Part shown: positions 29,361-39,567 of the stretch, in pieces
Layout: the number at the start of each line of letters is the position of its first letter
Position numbering within the stretch: position 1 is the first letter of the stretch
Assembly (NCBI RefSeq): GCF_014119005.1
Contig: NZ_JACGYX010000001.1
Location: 186,001 to 250,000 of the forward strand
Length of the DNA stretch: 64,000 nucleotides
From: Psychrobacter sp. GP33
GTDB taxonomy: Bacteria; Pseudomonadota; Gammaproteobacteria; Pseudomonadales; Moraxellaceae
Reading direction: 5' to 3'
Notes under the pieces: generated by a model
Told to the model about the DNA's origin: nothing
Seen by the model: only the letters and a program-made list of their open reading frames with translations
Database searches by the model: none
Program-made: the position numbers and the translations under genes

Positions 29361-32027
29361 ATGACCAGCGCAAGTAATGACCACAGTGAAAACATGATCA
29401 ATAAACAGTCAGTAATAGAAAACGTGTCAAAAAGTAATCAGGTAGAAACCAATTTAAGCGGAAAAATTCACAACAGTCAGAATAAAAGTAGTGGAGATGT
29501 GAGTAGCATTGCACCTCATCAAGATAAGACAAACACTATTGACAAGCCCGAAGTTAAAAATCCTAGCATCGACGAACCAAGTACCACCAAGCCCCTTCAA
29601 ATTGATGATAAACCGCTAGCCACGAAAAAACCTGCTCCCAGCACACCTGCAAAACCAAAAGCCGTGAGAAAGCCCAGAACAACCACGAAAAAACCTGCAT
29701 CATCAGCTAAAACGCTTAGTACCGTTACTAAATCTGCTTCCCAAACGACAGCTAATCCTATAAACAACATTACAAGCAAACCAGCAATGACTACCACACC
29801 GAAACCATTAACGACCGCATTAGCCACTATTTCGTCAAAAGCAAGTTCAAAATCATCTGCCACCTCGAAATCATTAGCATTGACGACAACGAATAAAACT
29901 ACGCCAGCAAATACATTGACTAAAATTGCATGGCAGCGCCTAGAAGATGGTACGTATTCGCCAAACAGTTATATTCATCGTGATTTGTCATTGTTAGCCT
30001 TTCATCTGCGCGTTTTAGCTCAAGCGGCGAGTCCACGCCATCCGCTATTAGAGCGCCTCTTTTTCTTGATTATTTTCTCCTCCAATATGGATGAGTTCTT
30101 TGAGATTCGCGTTGCTGGCATCATGCAAAAGCTTAGTGTAGGTAATGTTGCTGATACCCCGCACGGTATGCGCCCAAGTGAAGTGCTTGATGAGATTTCA
30201 GCTATTACGCATAAGGCAATTGCTGAACAATACCGTATTCTGAACGAAGATATTTTGCCAGCGTTAGCAAAACAAGATATTCGCTATCTTAAGCGTGATG
30301 AGTTAAATGCAAAACAGTCAGCGTGGATGAAACGCTATTTCATTGAACAAGTATCACCAGTACTAACGCCAATCAGTATCGATCCTGCGCATCCTTTCCC
30401 AAGACTGGTTAATAAGAGTCTGAACTTTATTGCCACGCTAGAAGGTAAAGATGCTTTTGGTCGTGATATTAATTTGGCAATTGTACCTGCACCGCGTAGT
30501 TTGCCGCGTGTAATTCGCTTACCAGATGAACTGACTGGTGGTAAAGAGCACCATGTCATGCTCTCAGCAATCATACATGAGCATATCGGTGAATTATTCC
30601 CGGGCATGAACGTCACTGGCTGTCATCAATTTAGACTGACGCGTAACGCGGATTTAGATTTAGCTGATGACGTTGATGATATTGCTAAAGCCCTTGAAGG
30701 AGAGCTTGAAAACCGTCGTTTTGGTGACAAAGTGCGCCTTGAAGTCACGACCGATTGCCCAACGCCGATTAGTGATTATTTGCTTGAAGAATTTGGCTTG
30801 CACAACAATCAATTGTACCGTGTCAATGGGCCGGTTAACATAACGCGGCTGTTGTTTGACTTTAATTTGCCAGATTTACGTTATCAGCCCTTTACCCGTA
30901 TTGTGCCAAAAGCCTTCCGCCGTGATATAGATAAGCTGGATAAGACCACCAGCATGTTTGCTGCCATGCGTAAAGGCGACGTATTGGTTCATCATCCTTT
31001 TGATTCCTTTACGCCTGTGATCAACTTATTATGGCAAGCAGCAAATGACCCCAAAGTCTTAGCTATTAAGCAAACCCTTTACCGCTCTGGCACCAACTCT
31101 GAGATTGTCAAAGCCCTCGCTGCAGCAGCGCGTAATGGCAAAGAAGTCACCGCTGTGATTGAGCTGCGTGCCCGCTTTGATGAAGCGTCTAACATTGCTG
31201 TTGCCAACTTTTTACAAGAAGCGGGCGCGGTCGTAGTTTACGGTATCGTTGGCTACAAAACTCATGCCAAATTGATGCTGATTGTACGCCGTGAAGACAA
31301 TCGTATTCGCCGCTATGTGCATCTAGGCACTGGTAACTATCATGCCGCTAATGCAAAAGTGTATACCGACTATGGCTTATTCACCGCTGACCCTGATATC
31401 TCAGAAGACGTGCATAAAATCTTTCAAGAACTGACTGGTATGGGCAAACCTGCTAACCTTAAAAAGTTGCTCCACGCCCCATTTACGCTACATGACAAGC
31501 TTATCAGCTTTATTGATGATGAAATTGCTCATGCTAAAGCCGGCAAGCGTGCTCATATTATCATTAAAGTCAATGCACTCACTGAACGCCGTCTGATCGA
31601 CAAACTTTATGACGCCTCGCAAGCTGGAGTAACGGTTGAGCTGATTCTGCGCTCTATCTGCTGTTTGCGCCCGCAAGTAAAAGGGTTATCAGAAAATATC
31701 ACTGTGCGCTCAGTGATTGGACGCTTTTTAGAGCATACTCGCGTGTATTATTTTTATAATAATGGCGACGAGCGCATGTACTGTGCCAGTGCCGATTGGA
31801 TGGATCGCAACCTATTTCACCGGGTCGAAGTTGCCTTCCCAATTGAAGATAAAGGATTATTCAAACAAATCTATCATGATGGATTGCTCAACTATCTAAA
31901 AGATAACACTCAATCATGGGCACTTGATGGCAATGGTGATTGGCAACAAAATCAACCGGCGGTCAATGAGCCGGTACACATTGCCCAAGACCATCTGTTG
32001 AAAGTCATTAATCGAGTTGGCGAATAA
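29361..32027 (+). CDS. ppk1: Polyphosphate kinase 1 with long lysine-rich N-terminal extension
   Basis: PPK1 makes inorganic polyphosphate from ATP. The core begins near residue 200 ([16 protein letters not shown]) and is complete to the C-terminus. The phospho-accepting histidine is His635 in KTHAKLML, and a second conserved histidine is His792 in [11 protein letters not shown]. The first 195 residues are extra: Lys/Thr/Ser/Pro/Ala-rich, with a central [11 protein letters not shown] run resembling histone H1-like tails. E. coli PPK1 is 688 residues against 888 here. The start is supported by AGGGGAG ten bases before the ATG, so the extension is probably translated. A terminator follows. Confidence 0.95.
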   Translation: MTSASNDHSENMINKQSVIENVSKSNQVETNLSGKIHNSQNKSSGDVSSIAPHQDKTNTIDKPEVKNPSIDEPSTTKPLQIDDKPLATKKPAPSTPAKPKAVRKPRTTTKKPASSAKTLSTVTKSASQTTANPINNITSKPAMTTTPKPLTTALATISSKASSKSSATSKSLALTTTNKTTPANTLTKIAWQRLEDGTYSPNSYIHRDLSLLAFHLRVLAQAASPRHPLLERLFFLIIFSSNMDEFFEIRVAGIMQKLSVGNVADTPHGMRPSEVLDEISAITHKAIAEQYRILNEDILPALAKQDIRYLKRDELNAKQSAWMKRYFIEQVSPVLTPISIDPAHPFPRLVNKSLNFIATLEGKDAFGRDINLAIVPAPRSLPRVIRLPDELTGGKEHHVMLSAIIHEHIGELFPGMNVTGCHQFRLTRNADLDLADDVDDIAKALEGELENRRFGDKVRLEVTTDCPTPISDYLLEEFGLHNNQLYRVNGPVNITRLLFDFNLPDLRYQPFTRIVPKAFRRDIDKLDKTTSMFAAMRKGDVLVHHPFDSFTPVINLLWQAANDPKVLAIKQTLYRSGTNSEIVKALAAAARNGKEVTAVIELRARFDEASNIAVANFLQEAGAVVVYGIVGYKTHAKLMLIVRREDNRIRRYVHLGTGNYHAANAKVYTDYGLFTADPDISEDVHKIFQELTGMGKPANLKKLLHAPFTLHDKLISFIDDEIAHAKAGKRAHIIIKVNALTERRLIDKLYDASQAGVTVELILRSICCLRPQVKGLSENITVRSVIGRFLEHTRVYYFYNNGDERMYCASADWMDRNLFHRVEVAFPIEDKGLFKQIYHDGLLNYLKDNTQSWALDGNGDWQQNQPAVNEPVHIAQDHLLKVINRVGE

Positions 32028-32365
32028 AATAGTGATCAGTCAGATATATAGTGGTTAGAAGAATAACTAGCGCCATATAAATAGGAATTCATTCTAAATT
32101 TTAATGACTTGCTAACATGATAAAAGCCAAGCTCAGAGTACCATCTGAGTTTGGCTTTTTTACGTCTAAAATTTGATAAGGATTGTTTTTTACTATAGAA
32201 AAATTAGTAAATGTCGGTTACAAACTGTGTTTGAACCTCACACATACTCACATATTGACACCGCAGTACACTAGTTTAGTATACAACGATATCTTTATAA
32301 TCAATATTAGCTAAAAGTTATATTTAATAAAGCAGCTAAAAAAACAATAGATAAAGGACTAAATA
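32028..32365. other. Intergenic region after ppk1
   Basis: This region holds the ppk1 terminator (32122-32162) and then about 200 AT-rich bases, which presumably carry the promoter of the small hydrophilic protein genes. One copy of a TTTTTTACTATAGA motif lies at 32185-32200. Confidence 0.5.
32122..32162 (+). terminator. Terminator of ppk1
   Basis: AAAAGCCAAGCTCAGA pairs with TCTGAGTTTGGCTTTT around a six-base loop and is followed by T residues. It lies about 95 bases after the ppk1 stop. Confidence 0.9.
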
Positions 32366-32539
32366 ATGAGTACTACTACTAATGATATTTCAGATATTAA
32401 GCAAGCCGCTAACAATGTGAATGTTGAGAAAATAGAAGAGAACTTACAAGATAGAAATCTGATTGAGGAACCAGAGTCATTAACTGAAAAGCAAAAAACG
32501 CCATTCATTGATGAAGAAACACGAACAGATAATTCATAA
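32366..32539 (+). CDS. Small acidic hydrophilic protein (57 residues)
   Basis: This short gene begins MSTTTNDISDIKQAANN and ends in EETRTDNS. AAAGGA lies seven bases before the ATG. The product is acidic, without Cys, Trp, His, a signal or a membrane segment, and looks disordered. Two further hydrophilic small proteins follow in the same direction, 101 and then 217 bases apart. I do not recognise a family. The good ribosome-binding site and the shared style with its neighbours make it more than a chance frame. Confidence 0.65.
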   Translation: MSTTTNDISDIKQAANNVNVEKIEENLQDRNLIEEPESLTEKQKTPFIDEETRTDNS

Positions 32540-32640
32540 TAATTCTTTATGCTCTAGAAATTATCCAAAGAAAAATAAATTATAAAAATCCAATTAACTA
32601 TAAATAAAGCATTATAAAAAATTATTCATAAGGAAATGTT

Positions 32641-32928
32641 ATGACTACCCAAGTAAAGCAAACCAGAAATTCCGTTATAAATGAGAAAACTGTGAATAAC
32701 GAAGAGCCAGTGCCTATTAAAGATCCTGCTGCTCTCGCACCGGATAATCCTAAAGATAGCTATGAAGGACGTAAGAATGAGCCTGACATAAAAGGTCCAC
32801 AGCAAGAATCGCAAGAAACTGATGAGATTTATGCTGACCCTCGTAAAGAAGAGAATTTACCTGATGGTGGCAAAAACGTAGGTGATTTAAATGCTTATGA
32901 TTTAAGTCAAAAAGGGAATGAAATCTAA
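32641..32928 (+). CDS. Small disordered hydrophilic protein (95 residues)
   Basis: This protein is rich in Asn, Asp, Glu, Lys, Gln and Pro and has no Cys, Trp, His or Phe. It contains short Asp-Pro units (IKDPAALAPDNPKD and YADPRKEENLPDGGKN). AAGGAAA lies upstream of the ATG. No signal or membrane segment is seen. The composition fits an intrinsically disordered hydrophilin-type protein. I recognise no family. Its neighbours on both sides are of the same kind, so they may act together or respond to the same stress; this is inference. Confidence 0.75.
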   Translation: MTTQVKQTRNSVINEKTVNNEEPVPIKDPAALAPDNPKDSYEGRKNEPDIKGPQQESQETDEIYADPRKEENLPDGGKNVGDLNAYDLSQKGNEI

Positions 32929-33145
32929 GAAAGAAAAAGAGTGAACAAATAAAGATAGGTATGTGATATTTAAAAAATAATGTTCTAAGTGAAATGGTGA
33001 TGTAACCAAACAAAGAGACGAATATAGTGGTATCAGGGTTATAAATATAAACCAGAAAAGACACTAACGACGGTATGTTAAAATTTCCATAAGATGATGT
33101 TGAGAATATCGTGTCTTTACTTTCATTACTTTTAAGGATGATATT

Positions 33146-33841
33146 ATGCAAACTAAAGATCCAGCATTAACCAAAACGCTTATCGTTGATGGCGATAAAG
33201 ATAAGATCGCCCATCCTCATGTTAGCGAACATCACCGAGTGGTAGAAGTCATTCAGGATGATCTCCATCACAAAGGAACTGAAACACTTCAAGAAACAGT
33301 GTTAGGTACGTTGTACACTAGTGATCATATTTTTGATGAAGTTCTTCATGAGCATGATAGGAATCATCATCGTCAGCATGATGGAGCTCTAATTCATGAT
33401 GATCCCGTTCATCAGGATATCGGTAACACCCAACACGAACGTAATGATCCTAAAAATACTGATACCTTCCAAGAAACAGTAGTAGGTTCAGGGTATATCG
33501 CTGATGACCATATAGTTGAGCATGATATAGGCAGTACGGAGAACTATAGAAACGAAAATACACTGGCTGGTGATAACTTAGGTAGAGATAAGGTAGACAG
33601 TGGATTTTTAGATAATGACCTTCAGCAAGGAAATGCAGTACATTTAGAGCATATAAACGAGGGAAATGAACCTGTCCTTCAGCCTGATAGACGTGACCAA
33701 GAGGGCAATGCATTTGATGATGGTATTAATGAACATAGTGTTGGCACTGAAGTTCCAAAAAGCGAACATATTAATGATATGAACCGTTATGCCAGTATTG
33801 ATAACGCGCAAACTCGTGTACTTAACCCTGATGAAAAGTAA
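33146..33841 (+). CDS. His/Asp-rich disordered protein with internal duplication
   Basis: This 231-residue protein is very rich in Asp, Asn, Glu and His (about 21 histidines) and has no Cys or Trp. Two units repeat: TETLQETVLGTLYTSDHIFDE (about residues 45-65) and TDTFQETVVGSGYIADDHIVE (about 105-125), each followed by charged His-containing sequence. AAGGATGA lies about seven bases before the ATG. It has no signal or membrane helix. Metal binding by the histidines is possible but not shown. I recognise no family. It is the last of three similar hydrophilic proteins and is followed by a terminator. Confidence 0.75.
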   Translation: MQTKDPALTKTLIVDGDKDKIAHPHVSEHHRVVEVIQDDLHHKGTETLQETVLGTLYTSDHIFDEVLHEHDRNHHRQHDGALIHDDPVHQDIGNTQHERNDPKNTDTFQETVVGSGYIADDHIVEHDIGSTENYRNENTLAGDNLGRDKVDSGFLDNDLQQGNAVHLEHINEGNEPVLQPDRRDQEGNAFDDGINEHSVGTEVPKSEHINDMNRYASIDNAQTRVLNPDEK

Positions 33842-33943
33842 CAAAATGCATTATTGTAAATAGAGGTTAATTTTAAGATAGAAATCACTAAGGTGGAGAT
33901 TGATAATCAATAAGTTAAATAGTTATATGAAAAAAAATAGTGT

Positions 33944-33996
33944 AAAAAAGCACAATAGCGCTGATAGATTCAATCTCAGTCCTGTTGTGCTTTTTT
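33944..33996. terminator. Bidirectional terminator
   Basis: AAAAAAGCACAA (33944-33955) and TTGTGCTTTTTT (33985-33996) are perfect complements around a 29-base loop that can itself fold. It lies between the hydrophilic-protein genes and miaE, which converge. Confidence 0.8.
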
Positions 33997-34059
33997 ATGC
34001 TACTTATTAACGGTACTTTATCAGTGATATTTCAGAAAAATTTAAAAACCCCTTATATT

Positions 34060-34749
34060 TTATTCGGGTTCGCCACTATGAAACCTTAGCTCATTATCAG
34101 GTCTTGAGATTAGCTCTAATTCTACCTCTTTAAAAAAAGCCACACGCTCATCAATATTATCTGTAGATAAGGATTGCGCTAGCGTTAGATAATCCTCAAA
34201 ATGGCGACTTTCAGATTTCAGTAGATAGCGATAGTATTTCGCTAGACGCGCATCGTCAATCACCTCCGCTAAAGCAGAAAATCGATCACATGAGCGCGCT
34301 TCAATAAACGCACCGATAATCAAAACATCTATCATAGCAGCAGGCTCATGGGTTCGCTTATGCTTTAGCATACCTTTAGCATAGCGCCCTGCACTTAGAT
34401 ACGCCCACGCTTGACCACGCTCTTTCATGATACCCAGAACTTGCTCATAATGCAGCATCTCCTCACGAATCAACTGTGCCAGCTTAGCCTGTAGCTCATA
34501 AGAGAACTCATAGCGGAACATCAAGTTCATCGCTGTACCTGCCGCTTTTTTTTCGCAATTCGCATGGTCTTGAATGATTAACGGTAAATTAGCCAGTGCC
34601 GCTTCTATCCATGTTTGTGAGGTTCGACTTCCCAAAAAATTATAAATAGGCGAGAGGTCGATTTTGATTGGCGTTCGTAGCTGAGCAATATCTATACTGT
34701 CTTCTGTCTGCAAATCTGTAGCTACAATACTGGAGTGCTGAGTATTCAT
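34060..34749 (-). CDS. miaE: tRNA-(ms2io6A)-hydroxylase
   Basis: MiaE hydroxylates the isopentenyl group of ms2i6A at position 37 of tRNAs that read codons starting with U. The 229-residue protein carries the diiron ligand motifs in order: DHANCEKKAA, REEMLHYEQV, IEARSCDRF and KSESRHFEDYL. The helical ferritin-like pattern and length match the family. It needs oxygen, consistent with an aerobic organism. It is a single-gene unit converging with the hydrophilic-protein cluster. Confidence 0.95.
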   Translation of the reverse strand: MNTQHSSIVATDLQTEDSIDIAQLRTPIKIDLSPIYNFLGSRTSQTWIEAALANLPLIIQDHANCEKKAAGTAMNLMFRYEFSYELQAKLAQLIREEMLHYEQVLGIMKERGQAWAYLSAGRYAKGMLKHKRTHEPAAMIDVLIIGAFIEARSCDRFSALAEVIDDARLAKYYRYLLKSESRHFEDYLTLAQSLSTDNIDERVAFFKEVELELISRPDNELRFHSGEPE

Positions 34750-35315
34750 AATCTTATACGCTTATATTAAAAATCATCATGTAAAAACTAAGTCAGTTTA
34801 CCTCAACCACTATTTTTCTTATGCTAAAAAATAACATTTTATATAAAGATAAATCGAAATAGAGCAACAACAATTGTATTAATAAATAATATTTAATTAT
34901 AAATAGTCATCGTAATGATTACTTACAGTTTATCTTTACTCATTAGTCACCCTATAAGCTCAGTAATATAATGCTGTCAAAGCTATACTCACTCTAAACT
35001 ATCATTATTATATAATCCCATTATTTATCTTATGAATGGCAATTGCTTGTTAATTTTCTTATTTGATAGTACGATATATTTTGTTTATGATACGTTTTGT
35101 CTTACTATGGGTTGTTACCTCATTATTACTAACCGTTATTATTATTAACTATAATAAATCGCTCGACAATTATGTAATACATCAATACGTATTAATAGCT
35201 AAGTATATTAGTCATCACTGAATACTAGGCACTAAATACTAAGCGTTTATTATTTCAAACAGCCGACGCAATAAAATACCTGCACGACTCCTCAAGAACC
35301 GATAAGGACATCATT
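34750..35315. other. Long AT-rich intergenic region before glcB
   Basis: This 566-base region lies between divergent genes. I see no clear promoter boxes or strong hairpin. A 44-codon frame at 35087-35221 would encode a hydrophobic N-terminus, but it has no ribosome-binding site, so I do not call it. Confidence 0.4.
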
Positions 35316-37514
35316 ATGAGCCAGGCTTCTCACGCTAATCGTATCCAAAAAGGCATTCTTGCCATCGACCCTTTAATGTATGACTTTATTGAAAATGAAG
35401 TGCTGCCAACGGTCGGCGTCGATTCGGAAAGTTATTGGGCGGGTTTTGAGAAGGTCGTCAAAGAATTGACACCGCGAAATAAAGCACTACTGGTAACTCG
35501 TGATGAGCTGCAAGCTAAAATTGATCAGTGGCATCTCGACCATCCTGCCAAAAATGGTGAAATTGATTATCCTGTATATAAGCAATTTTTAAAAGATATC
35601 GGCTATTTGCTACCAGAAGGTGATGATTTTTTGGTCAGTACCGGAAATGTCGATAAAGAAATTACCGATATTGCAGGACCGCAGCTTGTTGTGCCGGTGA
35701 AGAATGGTCGCTATGCGCTAAATGCCACTAATGCACGTTGGGGCAGTCTATACGATGCGCTTTATGGCACAGATGTTATTAGTGAAGATAATGGTCAAGA
35801 GATTACTCGCGCTTATAACCCAAAACGCGGTGCTGCTGTAGTAGCCTACGCTAAAAATTTCTTAGATGAAAATTTTACCCTTGCTTCAGGTTCGTATAGT
35901 GATGTGACCGATTTTGATGTAATAGACGGTAAGCTTGTCTTAACTCAAGGCAATAGCCATACCACGCTGAAAGACCCCAGCAAATTTGTGGGTTATGTTG
36001 GCGAGGCGAGTAGTCCAACAGGTATCTTATTAAAAAATCATAACTTGCATGTCGAAATTCAGATTGATGCCAATAATCCGATTGGTAAAGACGACCCAGC
36101 ATTTATTAAAGATGTCTTACTTGAGTCCGCTATCAGCGTGATTCAAGATTGTGAAGATTCCGTTGCTGCTGTTGATGCTGATGGTAAAGTTAAGGTGTAT
36201 CGTAATTGGCTTGGTCTTATGAATGGTACGTTGGAAGATACCTTCAAGAAAGACGGCAAAATACAAACGCGTAAACAAAATCCAGATCGCGAATACACCA
36301 CACCAGAGGGTGGCAAGCTGGTGTTACCCGGTCGTGCGCTGTTGCAGATTCGCAACGTTGGTCATTTGATGCAAAATCCTTCTATTCTCGTTGATTTAGG
36401 TAATGGTCAAGAAGAAGTCTTTGAAGGCATTATGGATGCACTAATGACGCCGCTTATGGCATTAAATGATATCAGAGGGAAAACCGAGCGACCAAATTCG
36501 CGTACTGGCTCTATGTATATCGTTAAGCCAAAAATGCACAGCCCTGATGAGGTCAAGTTCGCTAATGACTTATTTAACGCCTCTGAAGACGTTTTAGGGT
36601 TACCTCGTTATACGGTTAAAATGGGCATTATGGATGAAGAGCGCCGGATGACGGTGAATCTAAAAGAAGCCATTCGTCAAGCTAAAGAGCGCGTTATTTT
36701 TATCAATACTGGCTTTTTGGATCGTACCGGCGACGAGATACACACCAGTATGAACGCAGGACCTTTTGTACGTAAAATTAAGATGAAAGAGCAAGTTTGG
36801 ATACCTGCTTATGAGCAATGGAACGTAGACATTGGACTGGACGTCGGCTTGCAAGGTCATGGGCAAATTGGTAAAGGCATGTGGGCGCGTCCTGATGACA
36901 TGAAAGAGATGATGGAGCAAAAAATTGCCCATCCACAGGCGGGCGCTAATACAGCATGGGTGCCATCACCAACGGGCGCAACCTTACACAGCATACACTA
37001 CCACATGGTCGATGTAGCTGATGTACAAAGCCGTCTAAAATCTCGTAAACGCGCCAATATAGATGATATTCTGACCATTCCCTTGGCTAAAGATACTTAT
37101 TGGACTCCTGAAGAGGTACGAAACGAGCTTGAAAATAATGCACAAGGCATCTTAGGTTATGTGGTGCGTTGGGTAGACCAAGGCATTGGTTGCTCGAAAG
37201 TACCTGATGTCAATAACGTCGGTCTTATGGAGGATCGTGCAACGTTGCGTATCTCGAGTCAACATATTGCCAACTGGTTGCTTCATGGTATCGTCAGTGT
37301 AGAACAGGTGATGGAAGTGATGAAACGTATGGCAAAAGTCGTTGATGGGCAAAATGCTAATGACCCAAACTATAAGCCAATGGCTACTGATTTTGACAAC
37401 TCCATTGCTTTTAAAGCGTCTTGTGATTTGGTGTTTAAGGGTCGCGAACAGCCGAGTGGCTATACTGAGCCACTACTACATCATGCCCGTCGTGCGTTAA
37501 AAGGCAGCTTATAA
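35316..37514 (+). CDS. glcB: Malate synthase G
   Basis: Malate synthase G condenses glyoxylate with acetyl-CoA to give malate, the second step of the glyoxylate shunt. The 732-residue length is typical of the G isoform rather than the shorter A form. Landmarks include [15 protein letters not shown], the catalytic-region [34 protein letters not shown] and [21 protein letters not shown] lies upstream of the ATG. A strong terminator follows. Isocitrate lyase is encoded about 21 kb away in this window, so the shunt is complete but unlinked. Confidence 0.97.
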   Translation: MSQASHANRIQKGILAIDPLMYDFIENEVLPTVGVDSESYWAGFEKVVKELTPRNKALLVTRDELQAKIDQWHLDHPAKNGEIDYPVYKQFLKDIGYLLPEGDDFLVSTGNVDKEITDIAGPQLVVPVKNGRYALNATNARWGSLYDALYGTDVISEDNGQEITRAYNPKRGAAVVAYAKNFLDENFTLASGSYSDVTDFDVIDGKLVLTQGNSHTTLKDPSKFVGYVGEASSPTGILLKNHNLHVEIQIDANNPIGKDDPAFIKDVLLESAISVIQDCEDSVAAVDADGKVKVYRNWLGLMNGTLEDTFKKDGKIQTRKQNPDREYTTPEGGKLVLPGRALLQIRNVGHLMQNPSILVDLGNGQEEVFEGIMDALMTPLMALNDIRGKTERPNSRTGSMYIVKPKMHSPDEVKFANDLFNASEDVLGLPRYTVKMGIMDEERRMTVNLKEAIRQAKERVIFINTGFLDRTGDEIHTSMNAGPFVRKIKMKEQVWIPAYEQWNVDIGLDVGLQGHGQIGKGMWARPDDMKEMMEQKIAHPQAGANTAWVPSPTGATLHSIHYHMVDVADVQSRLKSRKRANIDDILTIPLAKDTYWTPEEVRNELENNAQGILGYVVRWVDQGIGCSKVPDVNNVGLMEDRATLRISSQHIANWLLHGIVSVEQVMEVMKRMAKVVDGQNANDPNYKPMATDFDNSIAFKASCDLVFKGREQPSGYTEPLLHHARRALKGSL

Positions 37515-37627
37515 ATTGAGATTTTTCTAGACTAAAATGATTATTAATTAAGACAAAAACGTTTTCAGTCTTTTGGTTATCTTATCATCTTACAAGATTG
37601 AAATCGTTATTCTGAAATGACTGTAAA

Positions 37628-37662
37628 ACCACTATTCGCTTCGGCGAGTAGTGGTGTTTTTT
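37628..37662 (+). terminator. Terminator of glcB
   Basis: ACCACTATTCGC (37628-37639) pairs with GCGAGTAGTGGT (37644-37655) around a TTCG tetraloop, with one G-T pair, followed by a T-run. Confidence 0.93.
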
Positions 37663-37762
37663 TGAGCTTTTATTTGCGCATTCTCTGCTTTTGCAGGCAG
37701 GTTTTAACAAGATAATAGTGCAGTTTTTAACACAGACATGACGCTGCAAATCTAAAAAAGTG

Positions 37763-37790
37763 TTGCAAATTATGTCAAAGTTGTTATCCT
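37763..37790 (+). promoter_or_regulatory. Candidate promoter of first porin
   Basis: TTGCAA (37763-37768) and TATCCT (37785-37790) are spaced by 16 bases. A similar GTTATACT block lies before the second porin. This would give an untranslated leader of about 260 bases. Confidence 0.45.
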
Positions 37791-38054
37791 AGTAGTTGAA
37801 GTATGAGTTTGGTAACGGATGTTACAATCTAGAACGTTAAAGACTTACCTTTACATAATAGTTACATTTTTAGTAGGCATTATGTACGTTAAAGTTTTTT
37901 TCATCGGATGGTAATAGCACTTCGCCACACTTGTTGCTGACCGAACTCGGTAGCCAGTTACATATTATATCTTTGAGGATTTGTGACGATACCATTATGG
38001 GCATTCGCTAATTAAAGCCCGTCTATTACTAACATTGTAAAGTGGAGATATCCC

Positions 38055-39107
38055 ATGAAAAAATTACTTCTAGCTACAGCAGTTGCTGCTCTATCTGTAT
38101 CTGCAGCCAATGCAGCACCAACGTTCTATGGTAAAGCTTTTGTAGCTGCTGACTATATTAACGCTGAATTTGATGGCCCTGATGGTAACATGTACGATGA
38201 AAGTACAGTAGAGATCAACTCTCATTCTTCACGCTTAGGCCTTAAAGGCTCTGAAGCTATGACAGCTAACACTGATGTCATCTATCAGTTAGAGTATGGT
38301 ACAAGTATCACTGGTGATAACGCTACTTTCACTAACCGTGATACATTCCTTGGTATAAATAACAAGCAGTTCGGTGAGTTCCGTGCTGGTAAAAACCAAT
38401 CAACGCTAGCTCGTATCGACAACGTTGTTGTGAACGAAGGTTACTGGGATAACCTAGGTCAAACTGTAAATGAGAAACAAACAATTGCAGCGTTAAACAT
38501 GGCGGATAGTAATCGTCTTCCAAGCTCAATCATTTGGACTGCACCAAAGTACAATGGTTTGCCATTACAATTGTCTGCAATGTACAGCTCTAATGATGTA
38601 GATGGCGATAACTCTGATGACTCAGGTTTCGGTGTTGCCATGTTGTTTGATCAAGGTACTGGCTACACAGCTGGTCTAGCTTATGATAAAGATCAAAATA
38701 TCGATGGTGATATCATCCGTGGTACCGCTACTGTAGATCTAGGCAAATACATAGCAGCGCCTGTAAATTTAGGTGCCTTATATCAAGTAGCTGACTATAA
38801 TCAGGGTTCTTCTAAAGAAAAAGGTTTGGTGGTTAGTGCTCAGATGGCTCTAGCAAACTTTGCCCGTCCAGCATCTGTATATGCACAATACAACAAAACT
38901 GACAATCTAAATGGTCTTAATAACGCTGATTCAAATCAGATCGTTGTTGGCGGCAAATACTTCTATAAAGACAACATCATTGCTCATGCCTATGCTGGTC
39001 TAAACAAAGCTGACAATGTACAGTACAATCCAGCCGAACTTACAGTTTCACCACGAGGTGACGCTGAAGTATTAGTAGTTGGTACTGGTCTAGAATACAA
39101 ATTTTAA
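38055..39107 (+). CDS. Outer-membrane porin (first of tandem pair)
   Basis: This 350-residue protein has a signal peptide ending near ANA and a Gram-negative porin-type barrel. Landmarks are APTFYGKAFVAADYI at the mature start, EINSHSSRLGLKGSEAM, FRAGKNQSTLARIDNV, and the C-terminal LVVGTGLEYKF with a terminal phenylalanine. The mature sequence is acidic. It is clearly related along its length to the porin encoded 460 bases downstream. GTGGAGAT lies upstream of the ATG. A terminator follows. The substrate cannot be inferred. Confidence 0.92.
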   Translation: MKKLLLATAVAALSVSAANAAPTFYGKAFVAADYINAEFDGPDGNMYDESTVEINSHSSRLGLKGSEAMTANTDVIYQLEYGTSITGDNATFTNRDTFLGINNKQFGEFRAGKNQSTLARIDNVVVNEGYWDNLGQTVNEKQTIAALNMADSNRLPSSIIWTAPKYNGLPLQLSAMYSSNDVDGDNSDDSGFGVAMLFDQGTGYTAGLAYDKDQNIDGDIIRGTATVDLGKYIAAPVNLGALYQVADYNQGSSKEKGLVVSAQMALANFARPASVYAQYNKTDNLNGLNNADSNQIVVGGKYFYKDNIIAHAYAGLNKADNVQYNPAELTVSPRGDAEVLVVGTGLEYKF

Positions 39108-39567
39108 TATTTATATAAGAAGATATTAAGATTTGACTAAAAAAGCTCATCCTCCGGGGTGAGTTTTTTTATTACTCATATTCACCTCTAATAACTCATA
39201 TCCTATGCGATAGATAATGAAGATAACATAGGTAAAAACTAGACTTCTTAAAAGTCTAAAAACATGACTTCTCAGTAAAGATTCATCTTTATTGTGTGCC
39301 AACGTTTTTAAAATATTACCAAAATTGTTATACTTGTTACTAAAGTATTAGTTTGGTGCTCGTGTTTACTAATATGGTGCATTGGTAATCTTTTAGCAAA
39401 ACATCAACATTTCATCTAGACGTCATAATGAATTGTCACACTGATACTTATCCAAACCGATAAAGCGCTTATTATAATCAGCGACTACGTCGTGCATGAT
39501 AGGCGTACCTTTAGAGTCTGCTCCTGAAGTTAGCTCCTTACTAAAATCGTAAAATTGAGACATACCC
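39108..39567. other. Intergenic region between tandem porins
   Basis: It holds the terminator of the first porin, a candidate promoter whose -10 is TATACT (39329-39334), and a leader of about 230 bases before the second porin. The leftward strand of the leader has an open frame (39423-39563) that I do not call as a gene. Confidence 0.55.
39139..39168 (+). terminator. Terminator of first porin
   Basis: CTCATCC and GGGGTGAG pair around a short loop, flanked by A and T runs. The hairpin is nearly identical to the one after the second porin. Confidence 0.85.

Larger units (their letters stand above)
37515..38054. other. Intergenic region: glcB terminator, porin promoter and long leader
   Basis: The glcB terminator (37628-37662) is followed by a promoter candidate at 37763-37790 and then about 260 bases without a gene. 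The porin leader is therefore long. A short stretch around the -10 is shared with the second porin leader. Confidence 0.55.

Noticed and set aside
35087..35221. 44-codon frame with a hydrophobic N-terminus before glcB
   Set aside because: No ribosome-binding site and very AT-rich sequence, where such frames arise by chance.
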